Part shown: in pieces, positions 42,801-51,338 of the stretch | Layout of the letters: each line of letters opens with the position of its first letter | Numbering within the stretch: the stretch's first letter is position 1 | DNA from: an uncultured Saprospiraceae bacterium | GTDB taxonomy: Bacteria > Bacteroidota > Bacteroidia > Chitinophagales > Saprospiraceae | Direction of reading: 5' to 3' | Assembly (NCBI GenBank): GCA_937995755.1 | Contig: CALKJD010000011.1 | Span: 1 to 64,000, forward strand | Length of the DNA: 64,000 nucleotides | Made by a program: the position numbers and the translations under genes | The notes under the pieces: generated by a model | Told to the model about the DNA's origin: nothing | What the model saw: the letters and a program-made list of their open reading frames with translations, nothing else | The model's database searches: none

Positions 42801-45476
42801 TAAAGAAAATTTAATATTATAGTCCGTACAAGGCAATGTATCTGAAGCCATAAATGCAGGGTCTAGTCGAGATCCAAAAACAGCTTTAGGTATATATATA
42901 CTATCCATACAACCCCAACTATCGGTTACTGCTAAGGAAACGTCATAAAATCTATTTTCTACTATTTGAACAAATAACGATTCTTCTTCTGAATAAACTG
43001 TCGCATTATCAAAGTACCATCTCCTCTCTACTATTTCACCAAGTCTATCAATACTTTGATCAACTAACTGTGTAGAGTCAGGTATACATACACCATCAAC
43101 AATACCTGGTATTGCCGTTGCTTTATTCACAAGTATACTATCCATAATAGTGACCGTGTCTTTACAGCCATGGAAATCAGTAATGATCATACTTGGTCCT
43201 AAAAAAGGTCCACTTTCAGAATAAGTAATCGAAGGATCCGTGACAGATAGCGTGCTATCAATAGTCGCCCCTGGTATTACATATTCAATATACAAATCAT
43301 CTTGGCTATCTCCATCAATATTAATAGTAAGTGGTGCACATCCCATTACGGTATCTAAAGTCATGATGGCAATAGGGTCTGTAATTATTATTGTATCCGA
43401 CCTATAATGCTCACAGCCTGTTTCATAATTAATGGCGTAATGATTAATAAAATATTTGCCTCTGTTAGGAAAAGTATATTGATCCAATGGAGCATTAAAA
43501 AAAGTATCTCTTTGAGTAGATGATAATTCAACTTCCCAAAATGAAGAATCGGCACCTGTAGTTAAATCGTCAATAGTAACGGTATAGGGATTATCACAAT
43601 CGTAATTAATTCTATACGCTACACCTGGCTCCAGTATGTTGATATAGTTTTCTTTGATTATCGTATTACTACAGCCATTATGATATGCTGTTAACGATAT
43701 ATCCCATGGTCTCGCTGTATTCAAGTACATCGTTGGATTTTGCTCTAACGATAGTGTGTCCATACCATTTGTTCCCCATACCCATGTATCCGTAAAACTA
43801 CTCGTAACTGAAGTAAAGTTTTTGGGCTCAACTATACAATCCTCAACAGGCGTTGCTGAAAAATCTACTATCGGTTTTATACCTACTTTAATATACTCCT
43901 CTATCAATACCGTGTCTTTACAACCAATTTCATTTTGTACAACTAATTGTACATCATACCGTCCTGTATCTGAGATCATAAAGCTCGGACTTTCTGTATT
44001 GAACAGAAAAGCATTGGCACCTGTGTCATCGGTTACACTCCATTCCCAACTCACTACATCTAAATTAGAAGAAACAGAATCCTGTAAAGTGACACTTAAA
44101 GGGCTACACCCTTCCAAGGTTGCGGCCGGAAGATTTACTTCGAATGTTTCTATGACTGCTGAAAAATTTTCAATATTAGCTACGCATCCATTGTCCGCTA
44201 CATAATCTAACGTGATCTCATACTCTCCATTTTGATTTAGTAATAATGATGTGGTATCACCAAACAACATTTTACTATCACCAAGCCCTGAGACCTGCCA
44301 TGTAAAACTACCTGGTTCACTAGCTGTTGCTTGTAAGCCTAATTCAACAGGAAGTGTACATGAAAATTGATTATCCACTTCTGCCGTAAGTGTCGGCTTG
44401 GGATTGATCATAACACATGGCTTTGTCACTGTATCTATACATTCTCCTGAGTACCGTATCATCGTTACTTCATAGCAGTCCGAGATATTGTACGTATGTA
44501 ATGGATTAATCTCTGTACTGACTGTACCATCACCAAAATTCCAAAAAATACTATCTGCGGAAATCTGTGACGTTTCAAAAAATGTCAATTCTGTATCTAC
44601 ACAAGCACCAATAGGGGAAATGCTAAAGTCTGGAGCGCTTCCTGGATTAATTAGACTCGTTTCACGAAGGGTATCAACACATCCATTTTTTTCAATAGCT
44701 ACCGTAAGATCAAAGTTGCCAATAGTATCATAGGTTATCACTGGTGGGTTAGGACCATCAAAAGTCTCTCCATTACCAAAATCCCAAGAATATGTTGTCT
44801 GCGCGTCAGGATTTATATTTTTAAATTGTACCTCCCATGGCAATTCACATCCACTAATGACATTAAAGGTGTAATCAATCGTAGGTTTTGGAAATACGGT
44901 AACCGCATTATTTTTCACAATAGTAGCTGTACAACCCTTATCATCTTTGATAAATAAAGAAGCGGAGTACATTCCTGGTGTTACGTAAGTGCTTTGAAGT
45001 ATAGAGTCTGCATTATCCAATATCACCAAATTAGTGGATCCTCCGACATCCCAAATAGCTTGTGTTAATTCACCATTTGCTGAAGTACTCGTATTTGTAA
45101 AAGTAACTTCGAGAGGAGAGCATCCAGACAATGGATCGCTTGCAAATTTTGCGTTTGGCTTTTCCCATATGATTATAAATCCCTCCTTACAAAGTGTATT
45201 TACATTTCCAGCCTCATCCGTAGCCGTAAGACAAATGTCATAACTGCCAGGATTAGTAAATATCCTACTTGGGTTTTCTTTGTTGGCAAAGGTGCCTGCT
45301 AAATCCCACTCTAACGCTACTATATCACCGGCCGAACTAGAAGATAGATTTGCAAATGACACTTGAGTGCTTACACATGACCTAGTTATAGATGCGCTAA
45401 AATCTACAGATACTTGCGTAAGCCCTTGAGAAATCAAGGTCGCTATTAAAAGTGTCGTAAATAATATTTTATGCAT
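39888..45476 (-). CDS. Giant PKD-repeat surface protein with T9SS type B (gliding-motility) C-terminal domain
   Basis: An 1862-residue exported protein. After the signal peptide (about 1-21, ending GLTQ) come roughly 15 PKD or PKD-like modules (about 22-1295), each with C-x-P-L-x-V-x-F-x-N and often a W-x-F-G-D-G-x-x-S signature (for example SIFWNFGDGT, FLWSFGDGS, YEWTFGDGS). Then about six Ig-like modules (about 1296-1766) carry the recurring L-S-C-x-x-C, A-S-P-x-x-S-T-x-Y and G-C-x-x-x-D-S motif. The last 96 residues are the CHU_C type B sorting domain (NIFSPNGDGSNDNF, LFDRWGNQIY, GVYPYKVTY). PKD and Ig-like arrays with such tails occur in surface adhesins. GTG at 45488 is possible, but ATG at 45476 starts the signal peptide. 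Monocistronic. Confidence 0.9.
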   Translation of the reverse strand: MHKILFTTLLIATLISQGLTQVSVDFSASITRSCVSTQVSFANLSSSSAGDIVALEWDLAGTFANKENPSRIFTNPGSYDICLTATDEAGNVNTLCKEGFIIIWEKPNAKFASDPLSGCSPLEVTFTNTSTSANGELTQAIWDVGGSTNLVILDNADSILQSTYVTPGMYSASLFIKDDKGCTATIVKNNAVTVFPKPTIDYTFNVISGCELPWEVQFKNINPDAQTTYSWDFGNGETFDGPNPPVITYDTIGNFDLTVAIEKNGCVDTLRETSLINPGSAPDFSISPIGACVDTELTFFETSQISADSIFWNFGDGTVSTEINPLHTYNISDCYEVTMIRYSGECIDTVTKPCVMINPKPTLTAEVDNQFSCTLPVELGLQATASEPGSFTWQVSGLGDSKMLFGDTTSLLLNQNGEYEITLDYVADNGCVANIENFSAVIETFEVNLPAATLEGCSPLSVTLQDSVSSNLDVVSWEWSVTDDTGANAFLFNTESPSFMISDTGRYDVQLVVQNEIGCKDTVLIEEYIKVGIKPIVDFSATPVEDCIVEPKNFTSVTSSFTDTWVWGTNGMDTLSLEQNPTMYLNTARPWDISLTAYHNGCSNTIIKENYINILEPGVAYRINYDCDNPYTVTIDDLTTGADSSFWEVELSSTQRDTFFNAPLDQYTFPNRGKYFINHYAINYETGCEHYRSDTIIITDPIAIMTLDTVMGCAPLTINIDGDSQDDLYIEYVIPGATIDSTLSVTDPSITYSESGPFLGPSMIITDFHGCKDTVTIMDSILVNKATAIPGIVDGVCIPDSTQLVDQSIDRLGEIVERRWYFDNATVYSEEESLFVQIVENRFYDVSLAVTDSWGCMDSIYIPKAVFGSRLDPAFMASDTLPCTDYNIKFSLDNSGQDVTDFLWSFGDGSTSTEATPLHAYANEGIYTVCVTINDQYNCPRTLCRDNYLKVANPLATFSGDPLFETCPPLISNFSNTSINATNFSWNFGDNSGLSEVENPSHLYNEPGKFTVSLVASNSPSCADTLTLIDYVFIDGPTGSFEFTSDSSCLPLGITLIANADDIYTFGWDYGNGETSTSEIPSMTDTIRYIYEHTGTYTPKMILSDNNGCIRSFSSDSITVNSIDLNFVSDTDTTCFVPATVNLDNQSVATDPNIQYTWEILGNENFTFYTDDVQLNIVEPGAYFITLSAEGANCKDTITSNIPIQIATTPVVDFDFASDQVCEEVAAIFNNQTTNVYGDLIDYEWTFGDGSTSNEIEGNHIYTNAENINVTLSVTSEYGCIGTHSESFTILPNAVPILPEDYVMCIGDSVLILGEIIGSGIADMTLSWNITEDLSCIDCLQPIASPVDSTEYIITALHSNGCITMDTMLVNVVPVLGPELSLSMDTVVCDKDTAIISITNFDNSLTYLWAESPTLSCLDCEYVSAYPEGDTYYSVTVFNQFGCFKTDSLLVKVEREIPDFLIDDRGICENETTQLSVSNEVINPVWKNDNALSCVNCYETTASPTQSRYFFVDVNSIAGCLYSDSVYVTVVPADNLEVSDDGQICEGEQMVLSSTGIGAPFWTPMTNLSSQDETLTFASPQESTYYTVTYTYDECIQSDSVLVDVIYKSEISAIGDTICVGQLAELSAEGKVNKFTWLDNVGAVIYVGDSLLYDTNVDATLTVIGKLGLCEDDTTLVNVVVQPDIDVTLVNRDYELFINSAEVVDIEFDETADYTYYWSPSAGLSCDYCPDPKISDIGQEMEYMLTVYDELTGCVLEETINVRFINQCSDKAFYIPNIFSPNGDGSNDNFQILLERPEEFEEIRLFDRWGNQIYVSTDVLDSWDGSYKGDPVGIGVYPYKVTYTCTETGERLTFYGDVTVVR

Positions 45477-45591
45477 CAAGGTAAACACTTCTTTGTATAC
45501 AAAATTGAAAGGGAGATATCTTGAAAACCATTAAGTATAAATACAATGTAGATATATTCAATCGATCGATAGAACTCTTTTATTTAGATAG

Positions 45592-45599
45592 CAAAGTTA
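45592..45599 (-). promoter_or_regulatory. Candidate -7 promoter element (TAacTTTG) of the PKD giant gene
   Basis: The minus strand reads TAacTTTG then C, 115 bases upstream of the ATG. No TTG at the usual spacing upstream, so only the -7 element is supported; it implies a leader of about 110 bases. Confidence 0.35.
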
Positions 45600-45694
45600 G
45601 TTCCAAAATTGGTGGGTAAAACCCCTAATTATTGCAAGTGACAAGGATTGTCATAATGAATGGAAAATAAACGACAAAATTTTGAAAATCATTT

Positions 45695-46129
45695 CTACAG
45701 CTGAGCCAGATAGTAGTCTTCCCTATCTCTCATTGCTTTTTTCTCTTCATCAGAGGCATCGCCATAACCACATAGGTGTAATACACCATGGGCAAGTACA
45801 CGACGAAGTTCTTGAGTCGTTGAAACATTATACGACTTAGCATTTTCCGCTACTCTTTCTATACTTATATATATATCTGAATGAATAGCGGTCTTACTAT
45901 TATTAAGTGGAAATGTAATAATATCTGTATAGTAATCATGATCCAGATATTGTTTATTGATATCTAGAAGATAGTCATCCGAACAAAATATATACTGAAT
46001 TTTTTCTATGCCACATTTTTCCTCAGATACAAGGCCTGTTAGCCACCTACGAATATCGTCAGTGCTATCCAGCTGATATTCGATATCAGCTTCAAAAAAT
46101 TCAATTTTGTGCTCTTGAGAAACTTCCAT
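45695..46129 (-). CDS. ybeY: rRNA maturation endoribonuclease YbeY
   Basis: Metal-dependent RNase for 16S rRNA 3'-end maturation and ribosome quality control. The 144 residues include the fold marks D-I-Y-I-S-I-E-R-V-A-x-N-A and Y-Y-T-D-I-I-T-F-P-L, then the metal site HGVLHLCGYGDASDEEK. The first two zinc-ligand histidines are present; the position of the third His in the E. coli motif H-G-x-L-H-x-x-G-Y-D-H is Asp here. It is the last gene of a DUF4175 / RsbW-like / ybeY unit, 21 bases after the ATPase gene. Confidence 0.93.
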   Translation of the reverse strand: MEVSQEHKIEFFEADIEYQLDSTDDIRRWLTGLVSEEKCGIEKIQYIFCSDDYLLDINKQYLDHDYYTDIITFPLNNSKTAIHSDIYISIERVAENAKSYNVSTTQELRRVLAHGVLHLCGYGDASDEEKKAMRDREDYYLAQL

Positions 46130-46150
46130 TAATTAAAGGTGACTTTACGA

Positions 46151-46555
46151 CTAAGAAACTTCTCCGAATCTCATCTGAACCGTACAGCCATTATCTTCAT
46201 ATCTGACACTGTCTGCTAAACTCTTGATGATAAATACACCTCTACCTCCACAACATTCAATAAATTGTTCTGTAGTTGGATCTGGTACATCTGCTGGATC
46301 AAATCCTGAGCCTTCATCTGTCACCGAAAAGATAACACCTTGGTCACCTTCTGTCATATTAATTTTCACATATTTAGTTTCATCCTGATGGTTTCCATGG
46401 ATGATCGCATTATTGACTGCCTCAGTAAGACTAATCAATATGTCTGCATATCTTTCACTGCAGATATGATTTTTTGCAATGATCTCCTTTAGATAAGGTT
46501 CTATCATCGCAATATTATTAGTTTTTGATTCGATTGTAAGTACAGCTTTACCCAT
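46151..46555 (-). CDS. RsbW-like anti-sigma regulatory ATPase (HATPase_c_2)
   Basis: A 134-residue single-domain GHKL ATPase: N-box S-L-T-E-A-V-N-N-A-I-I-H-G-N (about residues 43-56), G1 box V-T-D-E-G-S-G-F-D (about 80) and G2 box C-G-G-R-G-V-F-I-I-K (about 102). These proteins are serine kinases that bind a sigma factor or an anti-anti-sigma protein in Gram-positive bacteria; the partner here is not in the window, so the target is unknown. The gene lies 63 bases after DUF4175 and 21 before ybeY, on the same strand. Confidence 0.88.
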   Translation of the reverse strand: MGKAVLTIESKTNNIAMIEPYLKEIIAKNHICSERYADILISLTEAVNNAIIHGNHQDETKYVKINMTEGDQGVIFSVTDEGSGFDPADVPDPTTEQFIECCGGRGVFIIKSLADSVRYEDNGCTVQMRFGEVS

Positions 46556-46618
46556 ATATCTTATATCAAATTTGTACTGACATAGTTAGTTAATCTATGC
46601 AGTGCGTGTGTAAGTTTA

Positions 46619-49600
46619 CTAATTCGACTTTAACGCTTTATAATATTCGTCTACTAGATATTTGTAATAAGGTCTGAGCTCTGGAGAGATAGATTTATAC
46701 ATTTCTATTTCTGCTTCTCGTTTCTTCAAGTACTCTTGAAGTGATGGAGGCAGCTCTCGTTTCTTGTCTGTTCCAGTCTCTGCTTTACGCTTATTATCAA
46801 ATTCCCTTTGTCTATCCGCTTTTTCAGCTTCCAAGAGTCTAGTAACGATATCTTGCTGTCGTTTCAGCGTTTCATTATTAAGTTTCTTATTGACGAGGTC
46901 TATTTCGATTTTATTCATCTCATCGATGATTTCTTGTAATCCTCCGTCGGTTCCTTTTCCTTGTTCTTGTCTATCCTTTTGAAGGTCTTGTAATGCCTTC
47001 CTTAATGCTGCCTGTTTTGCAGCTGCTTGAGCAAAATCTTTAGCGCTTGCTCCTTTTCCATTCTTTTGGCCTTTACCGATTTTATCCAATGACTCTTGCA
47101 TACCTTGTTGGCCATCAGAGATTTTATCCGAAGGTTCTTTTCCTCCTTTTTTCCCTTTACCTTTTCCTCCTGGCTTATCACACATCTGACTGCCTGGCAT
47201 ACTCGCTGCAGCTTGTTGCTGCATCTGATCCATTGATTCTGCAAGCATAAGAGCAAGATCATTAAGGTTAGTCATCGTTCTTCGCTGATGATCTTTCGAT
47301 TGCGGTATTTGTCTTTCTTCAAGATTGTCTAAAGACTCTTTGAAGTTGACTTTTACTTCGGCAACTTTCTCTATTACAAAACTCTGTATTTCCGATACTC
47401 TATTACTAAGTGCTATTAGACTATCTTCTATTATTTCAAAATCGTCCTTAAGTTTGAACTGGCCTTGTACCAATTCTACATACTTAGGCGTATTTGCTTT
47501 TGTTACATTAAGACTATTCGCTAGTCCTTCTTGATCAAACGAAACAGTTACCAAGTTTTCTAACAATTGCCTTATGGCCTTTATGTCTTCTTGTGCTTGC
47601 TCTTCCTCCCCTGACTCCATACTAGATTGCAAACTCCCTGCCATTTCCTTCATTTTACCAGCAGCACTCTTTTGAGATTTAGAAGCTCCCTTGCTATCTT
47701 GGCTCTTCATCTGCTCTTGACTCTGCTCTTGCTCTTCTTGGATCTCATCCATCTTCTCTTCATTCTCCTCTTTGTCACCCATATCTTTAGGAGCTTCCAA
47801 TTCTTCATTCTTCTTTTCTAGCTCTTCCATCTCCTTTTCTATCTCCTCCATTTCTTCATTGAGCTTCTCTTGTTCTTTTTCCAACTCTTCCATAGGCTTT
47901 TTCGCTTCTTCCGTCTCCTTCGCCAGCTCTTCCTGTTTTTCCGCTAGCTTTTCTAGCTTTTCGATCGTCTCTTTCATTTCCTTCTCCACCTCTAGCGTTT
48001 TATATAGCTCTAGTAGGCGATCCATCTCCTTTTCTACAGTTTCATTATCCATTTCAAACTGCTCCATCATTTCCAAAGCGCTATCCTTATCCAATTCCTG
48101 CATTAACTCTTGGATCTTATCCATTAGTTCTTGCTTCTCTGGATCCAATGCTTCTTCCATCATCTTCTGAAGCTTTTCTTGCTTCTCTTTTATTTCTTCT
48201 TTCTGCTCATCAAACTCCTCTTGCTTCTCCATATTCTCATCCATCTTATCCTTCGCCTCTTGAAGTTTCTCTTGGATTTCTTTTTGCTTTTCGAGCAACT
48301 TCTCTAACTCTTCTTTATCCTGCCAGTCTACCTCTTTTTTCGTCAAAAGCTTTTCTCTTAACTTCTTGAACTCTTCTTGCATTTTTTTTGCATTCTCAGA
48401 AGCCTTCTTGAGGTTCTCTTTAATTTCTTCTTCGTTAAGTTGTTCTTCTTCCTTAAATTCTTCCAAGGTTGGCTTTTCAAAATTCATTACACCCGTCTTA
48501 GCAAACTTACTTCCATTCACAGCATCATTATCAGACACTTGAAAAAAGTATGTAAGCCTATCACCCGCTACAAGTCCAAGTTCGTTGACATCGACCATAT
48601 GATCATACTGTAATTCCTTTACTTTAGGATTACTCAAGTTTACAACTTCCGTCTTCTTATTTCTGCCTCCTTTATCAACAATGGTATAGTGGAAATTAAG
48701 TGTATTGATCTTATAATCATCAGATGCTCTACCTACGAAATACATAATGTTATTCTCAGTGCTATCCTTAAATTGCTCTACGCTAATAGTTGGGTGTTGA
48801 TCTTTCACTACATTAATAGCATAGCTAATAGAATCAGGAAGTGGAATCTGATTATTGCTCATATAGAGCATATAACGACTATCTTCTCTGAGTTTTTTTG
48901 AGTATCTATAATAGTTCTCATCCTTACGTTCTGTGGCAATGGGTTCTCCTTTGCCAAACTTCAGTGAGATATCATCTGTATACTTAGTATTAAATTCCCA
49001 AACGGCTTTGGTACCTTCTGGCACTGACATATCACCTATATTACGTAATGTCTCATCCTTTCGTCCAATGTAGCCAGGGTAATCTAGTTTGATTGAGAAA
49101 TCACTAAGGTTAGGTTTTCTTAAAATTTTCAGTGTATTTGTTGCATCCGTCACTGATCCGGCAAACACTCTAAATTCAGTGTCTTTCTGTACGTTTCTAA
49201 AGTCATAGCTAAACTTGTTGTTAGCTATCTTATTCATCTTGTATTGAAAGCCATCTACCTCGATAAATGTCTCATTAGGCAATACAGATCCATCTACTGT
49301 TACTTCTAAGTTATAGTCCTGGTATTGTACTACTGAAAATTCAGAGTTTTGAACATTAAATGAAAATGGCGCCTCTCGCTCAAACTCTTTGTTATTATTC
49401 ATTATCCTATACGTGCTATCCTTTATAATACTAGGGGCCATAAAAATCAGACCTAAGAATAAAAGAAACGGAGGAAGTGCGTACTTGAGATATTGCTTGT
49501 TTTTACTTAAATCTATAGCTGACTTAAACGGTACAGGTTTGATCTCAAGAGTCTTCTGCTCTATACTTGCGTATAATAGCTCTTTTTGCTCCGATGTACC

Positions 49601-49960
49601 TTCTTGCTCTTTAAGTTGCAGTACGTTGATTAGCTTATCTTGTACTCCTGTAAAATGATTGCCAATGATTGAGGCGGCTTTCTCATGCGATATGACACTA
49701 CCTAACCTAAAATATTTGGTCAATGGTAATAATACCCAATATCCTAAAGCAAAAATTGAAATCGCGATAAAGCCATAGAATATAGCTTTTCTTACTCCCA
49801 TATCGAAGTAAAAATTATGCTCCAAAATGTTGAATAATAAGAATAAACCCAAGAGTAGACCTAAAGAGTATAATCCTCCTTTGATTAGTCTATTAATGTA
49901 GAACTTACGTATGAAGCTATCTAGCTTCTGTATTAGGAGATTATAATTGTCTATCTGCAT
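46619..49960 (-). CDS. DUF4175 family large membrane-anchored coiled-coil protein
   Basis: A 1113-residue protein with three membrane segments near the N-terminus (about 23-42, 60-82, 156-175). An extracytoplasmic beta-rich region follows (about 190-490; FSIKLDYPGYIGRKDE). A very long, extremely Glu/Lys-rich coiled coil covers about 495-790 (EKEMEELEKKNEELE and many like it). The last part is Gln/Lys/Gly-rich (QQQAAASMPGSQMCDKPGGK) with a C-terminal segment ISPELRPYYKYLVDEYYKAL. This is the architecture of DUF4175 proteins in Bacteroidota; function unknown, presumably structural in the envelope. It heads the operon with the RsbW-like ATPase and ybeY. Confidence 0.85.
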   Translation of the reverse strand: MQIDNYNLLIQKLDSFIRKFYINRLIKGGLYSLGLLLGLFLLFNILEHNFYFDMGVRKAIFYGFIAISIFALGYWVLLPLTKYFRLGSVISHEKAASIIGNHFTGVQDKLINVLQLKEQEGTSEQKELLYASIEQKTLEIKPVPFKSAIDLSKNKQYLKYALPPFLLFLGLIFMAPSIIKDSTYRIMNNNKEFEREAPFSFNVQNSEFSVVQYQDYNLEVTVDGSVLPNETFIEVDGFQYKMNKIANNKFSYDFRNVQKDTEFRVFAGSVTDATNTLKILRKPNLSDFSIKLDYPGYIGRKDETLRNIGDMSVPEGTKAVWEFNTKYTDDISLKFGKGEPIATERKDENYYRYSKKLREDSRYMLYMSNNQIPLPDSISYAINVVKDQHPTISVEQFKDSTENNIMYFVGRASDDYKINTLNFHYTIVDKGGRNKKTEVVNLSNPKVKELQYDHMVDVNELGLVAGDRLTYFFQVSDNDAVNGSKFAKTGVMNFEKPTLEEFKEEEQLNEEEIKENLKKASENAKKMQEEFKKLREKLLTKKEVDWQDKEELEKLLEKQKEIQEKLQEAKDKMDENMEKQEEFDEQKEEIKEKQEKLQKMMEEALDPEKQELMDKIQELMQELDKDSALEMMEQFEMDNETVEKEMDRLLELYKTLEVEKEMKETIEKLEKLAEKQEELAKETEEAKKPMEELEKEQEKLNEEMEEIEKEMEELEKKNEELEAPKDMGDKEENEEKMDEIQEEQEQSQEQMKSQDSKGASKSQKSAAGKMKEMAGSLQSSMESGEEEQAQEDIKAIRQLLENLVTVSFDQEGLANSLNVTKANTPKYVELVQGQFKLKDDFEIIEDSLIALSNRVSEIQSFVIEKVAEVKVNFKESLDNLEERQIPQSKDHQRRTMTNLNDLALMLAESMDQMQQQAAASMPGSQMCDKPGGKGKGKKGGKEPSDKISDGQQGMQESLDKIGKGQKNGKGASAKDFAQAAAKQAALRKALQDLQKDRQEQGKGTDGGLQEIIDEMNKIEIDLVNKKLNNETLKRQQDIVTRLLEAEKADRQREFDNKRKAETGTDKKRELPPSLQEYLKKREAEIEMYKSISPELRPYYKYLVDEYYKALKSN

Positions 49961-50223
49961 CTGCTTGTACCACGTTTTTATTGGACTATAACATAAACGA
50001 AAAGCCCATCTCTATAATTCCAAAAATCGGAGATATTAGCGACATATGCCACTTTTCGTGAAGTATAATGTCTTGGTAATAACGATTATAAGCCACTTAC
50101 TAACACTTTGCCGCTGTAACTGGGCTTAATTAATAAACGGATTTACCGTATTCTCAGTATTCTTCCACTTTAAAAACAGACGCTTTAACAATTACTGTTC
50201 AAATATAGTTGTATTGCTCTACC

Positions 50224-50691
50224 CTAAAAAGAGTAAACCAACCCCACACCATTACCCATTATTTTTAAATTTAGTTCACCTCCGTACGAACCACCTACTT
50301 CATTTTCAGCATAGTCCATAATATCGCGAACTTTACCTTTTCCTTTGGCATTAAATATTATACCTACAGTACCTAGTACAGATCCAGTAATCACGGATAA
50401 CCCTCCAAGAATAACATATCCCAATCCATCCCAACTTCCAACATTGGCACCGACCGCAATTAATGCGGCTCCTCCTCCTAGAAAGCCTAGACTAGTGTAC
50501 CCAAATCCTTTACCAACTTTTATGTTTCTCTTTCCACTCATATAGTGATTATACAGATCTACATCACTTTTAATAAAATTCATAATCTCTTGTTCTCTTT
50601 GGGATTCAGCAGTATTTTGACCAAAGACATCTTCCTGTGCAGACAACGATATAGTAAGTAACATGAAAAGCAGGAGTATAGATAATTTCAT
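50224..50691 (-). CDS. Exported hypothetical protein with glycine-rich membrane segments
   Basis: Not recognised. Taking M22 of the open frame (ATG at 50691) gives 155 residues with a clean signal peptide MKLSILLLFMLLTISLSAQ. Then come a short charged part (SQREQEIMNFIKSDVDLYNHY), two glycine-rich hydrophobic stretches (about 65-86 and 91-113: GFGYTSLGFLGGGAALIAVG; GLGYVILGGLSVITGSVLGT) and a C-terminal part ending in aromatic-rich GVGLVYSF. It may be an inner- or outer-membrane protein. The region 75-240 bases upstream carries repeat copy B, shared with the EGF-lipoprotein gene. Confidence 0.65.
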   Translation of the reverse strand: MKLSILLLFMLLTISLSAQEDVFGQNTAESQREQEIMNFIKSDVDLYNHYMSGKRNIKVGKGFGYTSLGFLGGGAALIAVGANVGSWDGLGYVILGGLSVITGSVLGTVGIIFNAKGKGKVRDIMDYAENEVGGSYGGELNLKIMGNGVGLVYSF

Positions 50692-50765
50692 TATTTGCCT
50701 CATTTGTTTCTGATTAGTAAAGTAAGTTAAAAGAAAAAACCAAAGCATCAGCACCGATAAGATAC

Positions 50766-50930
50766 TGAAGTGATTTAAAAAACTAGTGTTAAAGTTAGTT
50801 GTAAGTGCTTGTTTTTCAAGATGAAGCAGTTTTTGAAATTCATAGCCATAGATATGGGTTGATAAAATGCTGAAATATTGAGAATCAATGACTTGCTAAT
50901 CAATTAACAATACGTTCTTAAATCACTTCA
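50766..50930 (-). repeat. Dispersed upstream-region repeat, copy B, bounded by perfect 13-bp inverted repeats
   Basis: TGAAGTGATTTAA at 50766-50778 is exactly inverted as TTAAATCACTTCA at 50918-50930, making a 165-base segment. Its first 127 bases align with copy A (34311-34433). It lies 75 bases upstream of the hypothetical gene at 50691. No transposase and no clear target-site duplication flank it. Confidence 0.65.
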
Positions 50931-51301
50931 TTAATAAGACTTAGTGTAATAGCGGTTAAATCTAATATTTAGAAATATGGATGCTAATAGCTCTAGTTAA
51001 TAATCATTACATTTTATAGTGTGAAAAATTCCGAGCACCGTTTTGTAACTTTACTATTCACTTTAAATGCCCCAATTGCTTTCTCTATAGTCTCTATGTG
51101 TCTTAATAGACAAGTGGTTTTCTATTCTCAAATGTAAACTCGCCACCCCTCCTGATTTAGGAAAATTTATTTTAAAGATCACCTATTTTAGGGATCTGTA
51201 GCATTTGTTGCAGGACCAAAGCATATTAATGGATAACACTAATAAACAAGTCAGTGCATATTCAAGACCTCCTGCCTTACACATTAGAAAAATATATTAA
51301 G

Positions 51302-51309
51302 TATTTTTG
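51302..51309 (+). promoter_or_regulatory. Candidate -7 promoter element (TAttTTTG) of thrS
   Basis: Full match to TAnnTTTG, followed by C, 29 bases before the thrS ATG. No TTG -33 element at usual spacing. Confidence 0.4.
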
Positions 51310-51338
51310 CCGATCAATTTTGTTTAAATAAGTAATCT

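Larger units (their letters stand above)
50692..51338. other. Long divergent intergenic region upstream of thrS
   Basis: These 647 bases hold repeat copy B with its inverted repeats (50766-50930) and a TAttTTTG element at 51302-51309 for thrS. The stretch 50931-51300 shows no coding frame, T-box-like leader or other recognisable element. Confidence 0.5.

Noticed and set aside
45630-45660. TGACAA/TTGTCA hairpin near 45640 as ybeY terminator
   Set aside because: Three-base loop, short stem and no T run on the minus strand.
47772-48170. Plus-strand frame of 132 residues made mostly of serine, opposite the DUF4175 coiled coil
   Set aside because: It is the reverse complement of Glu/Lys-rich codons; no independent evidence of coding.
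51000-51338. T-box or attenuator leader before thrS
   Set aside because: No specifier stem, T-box sequence or leader terminator could be found; such leaders are also not expected in Bacteroidota.
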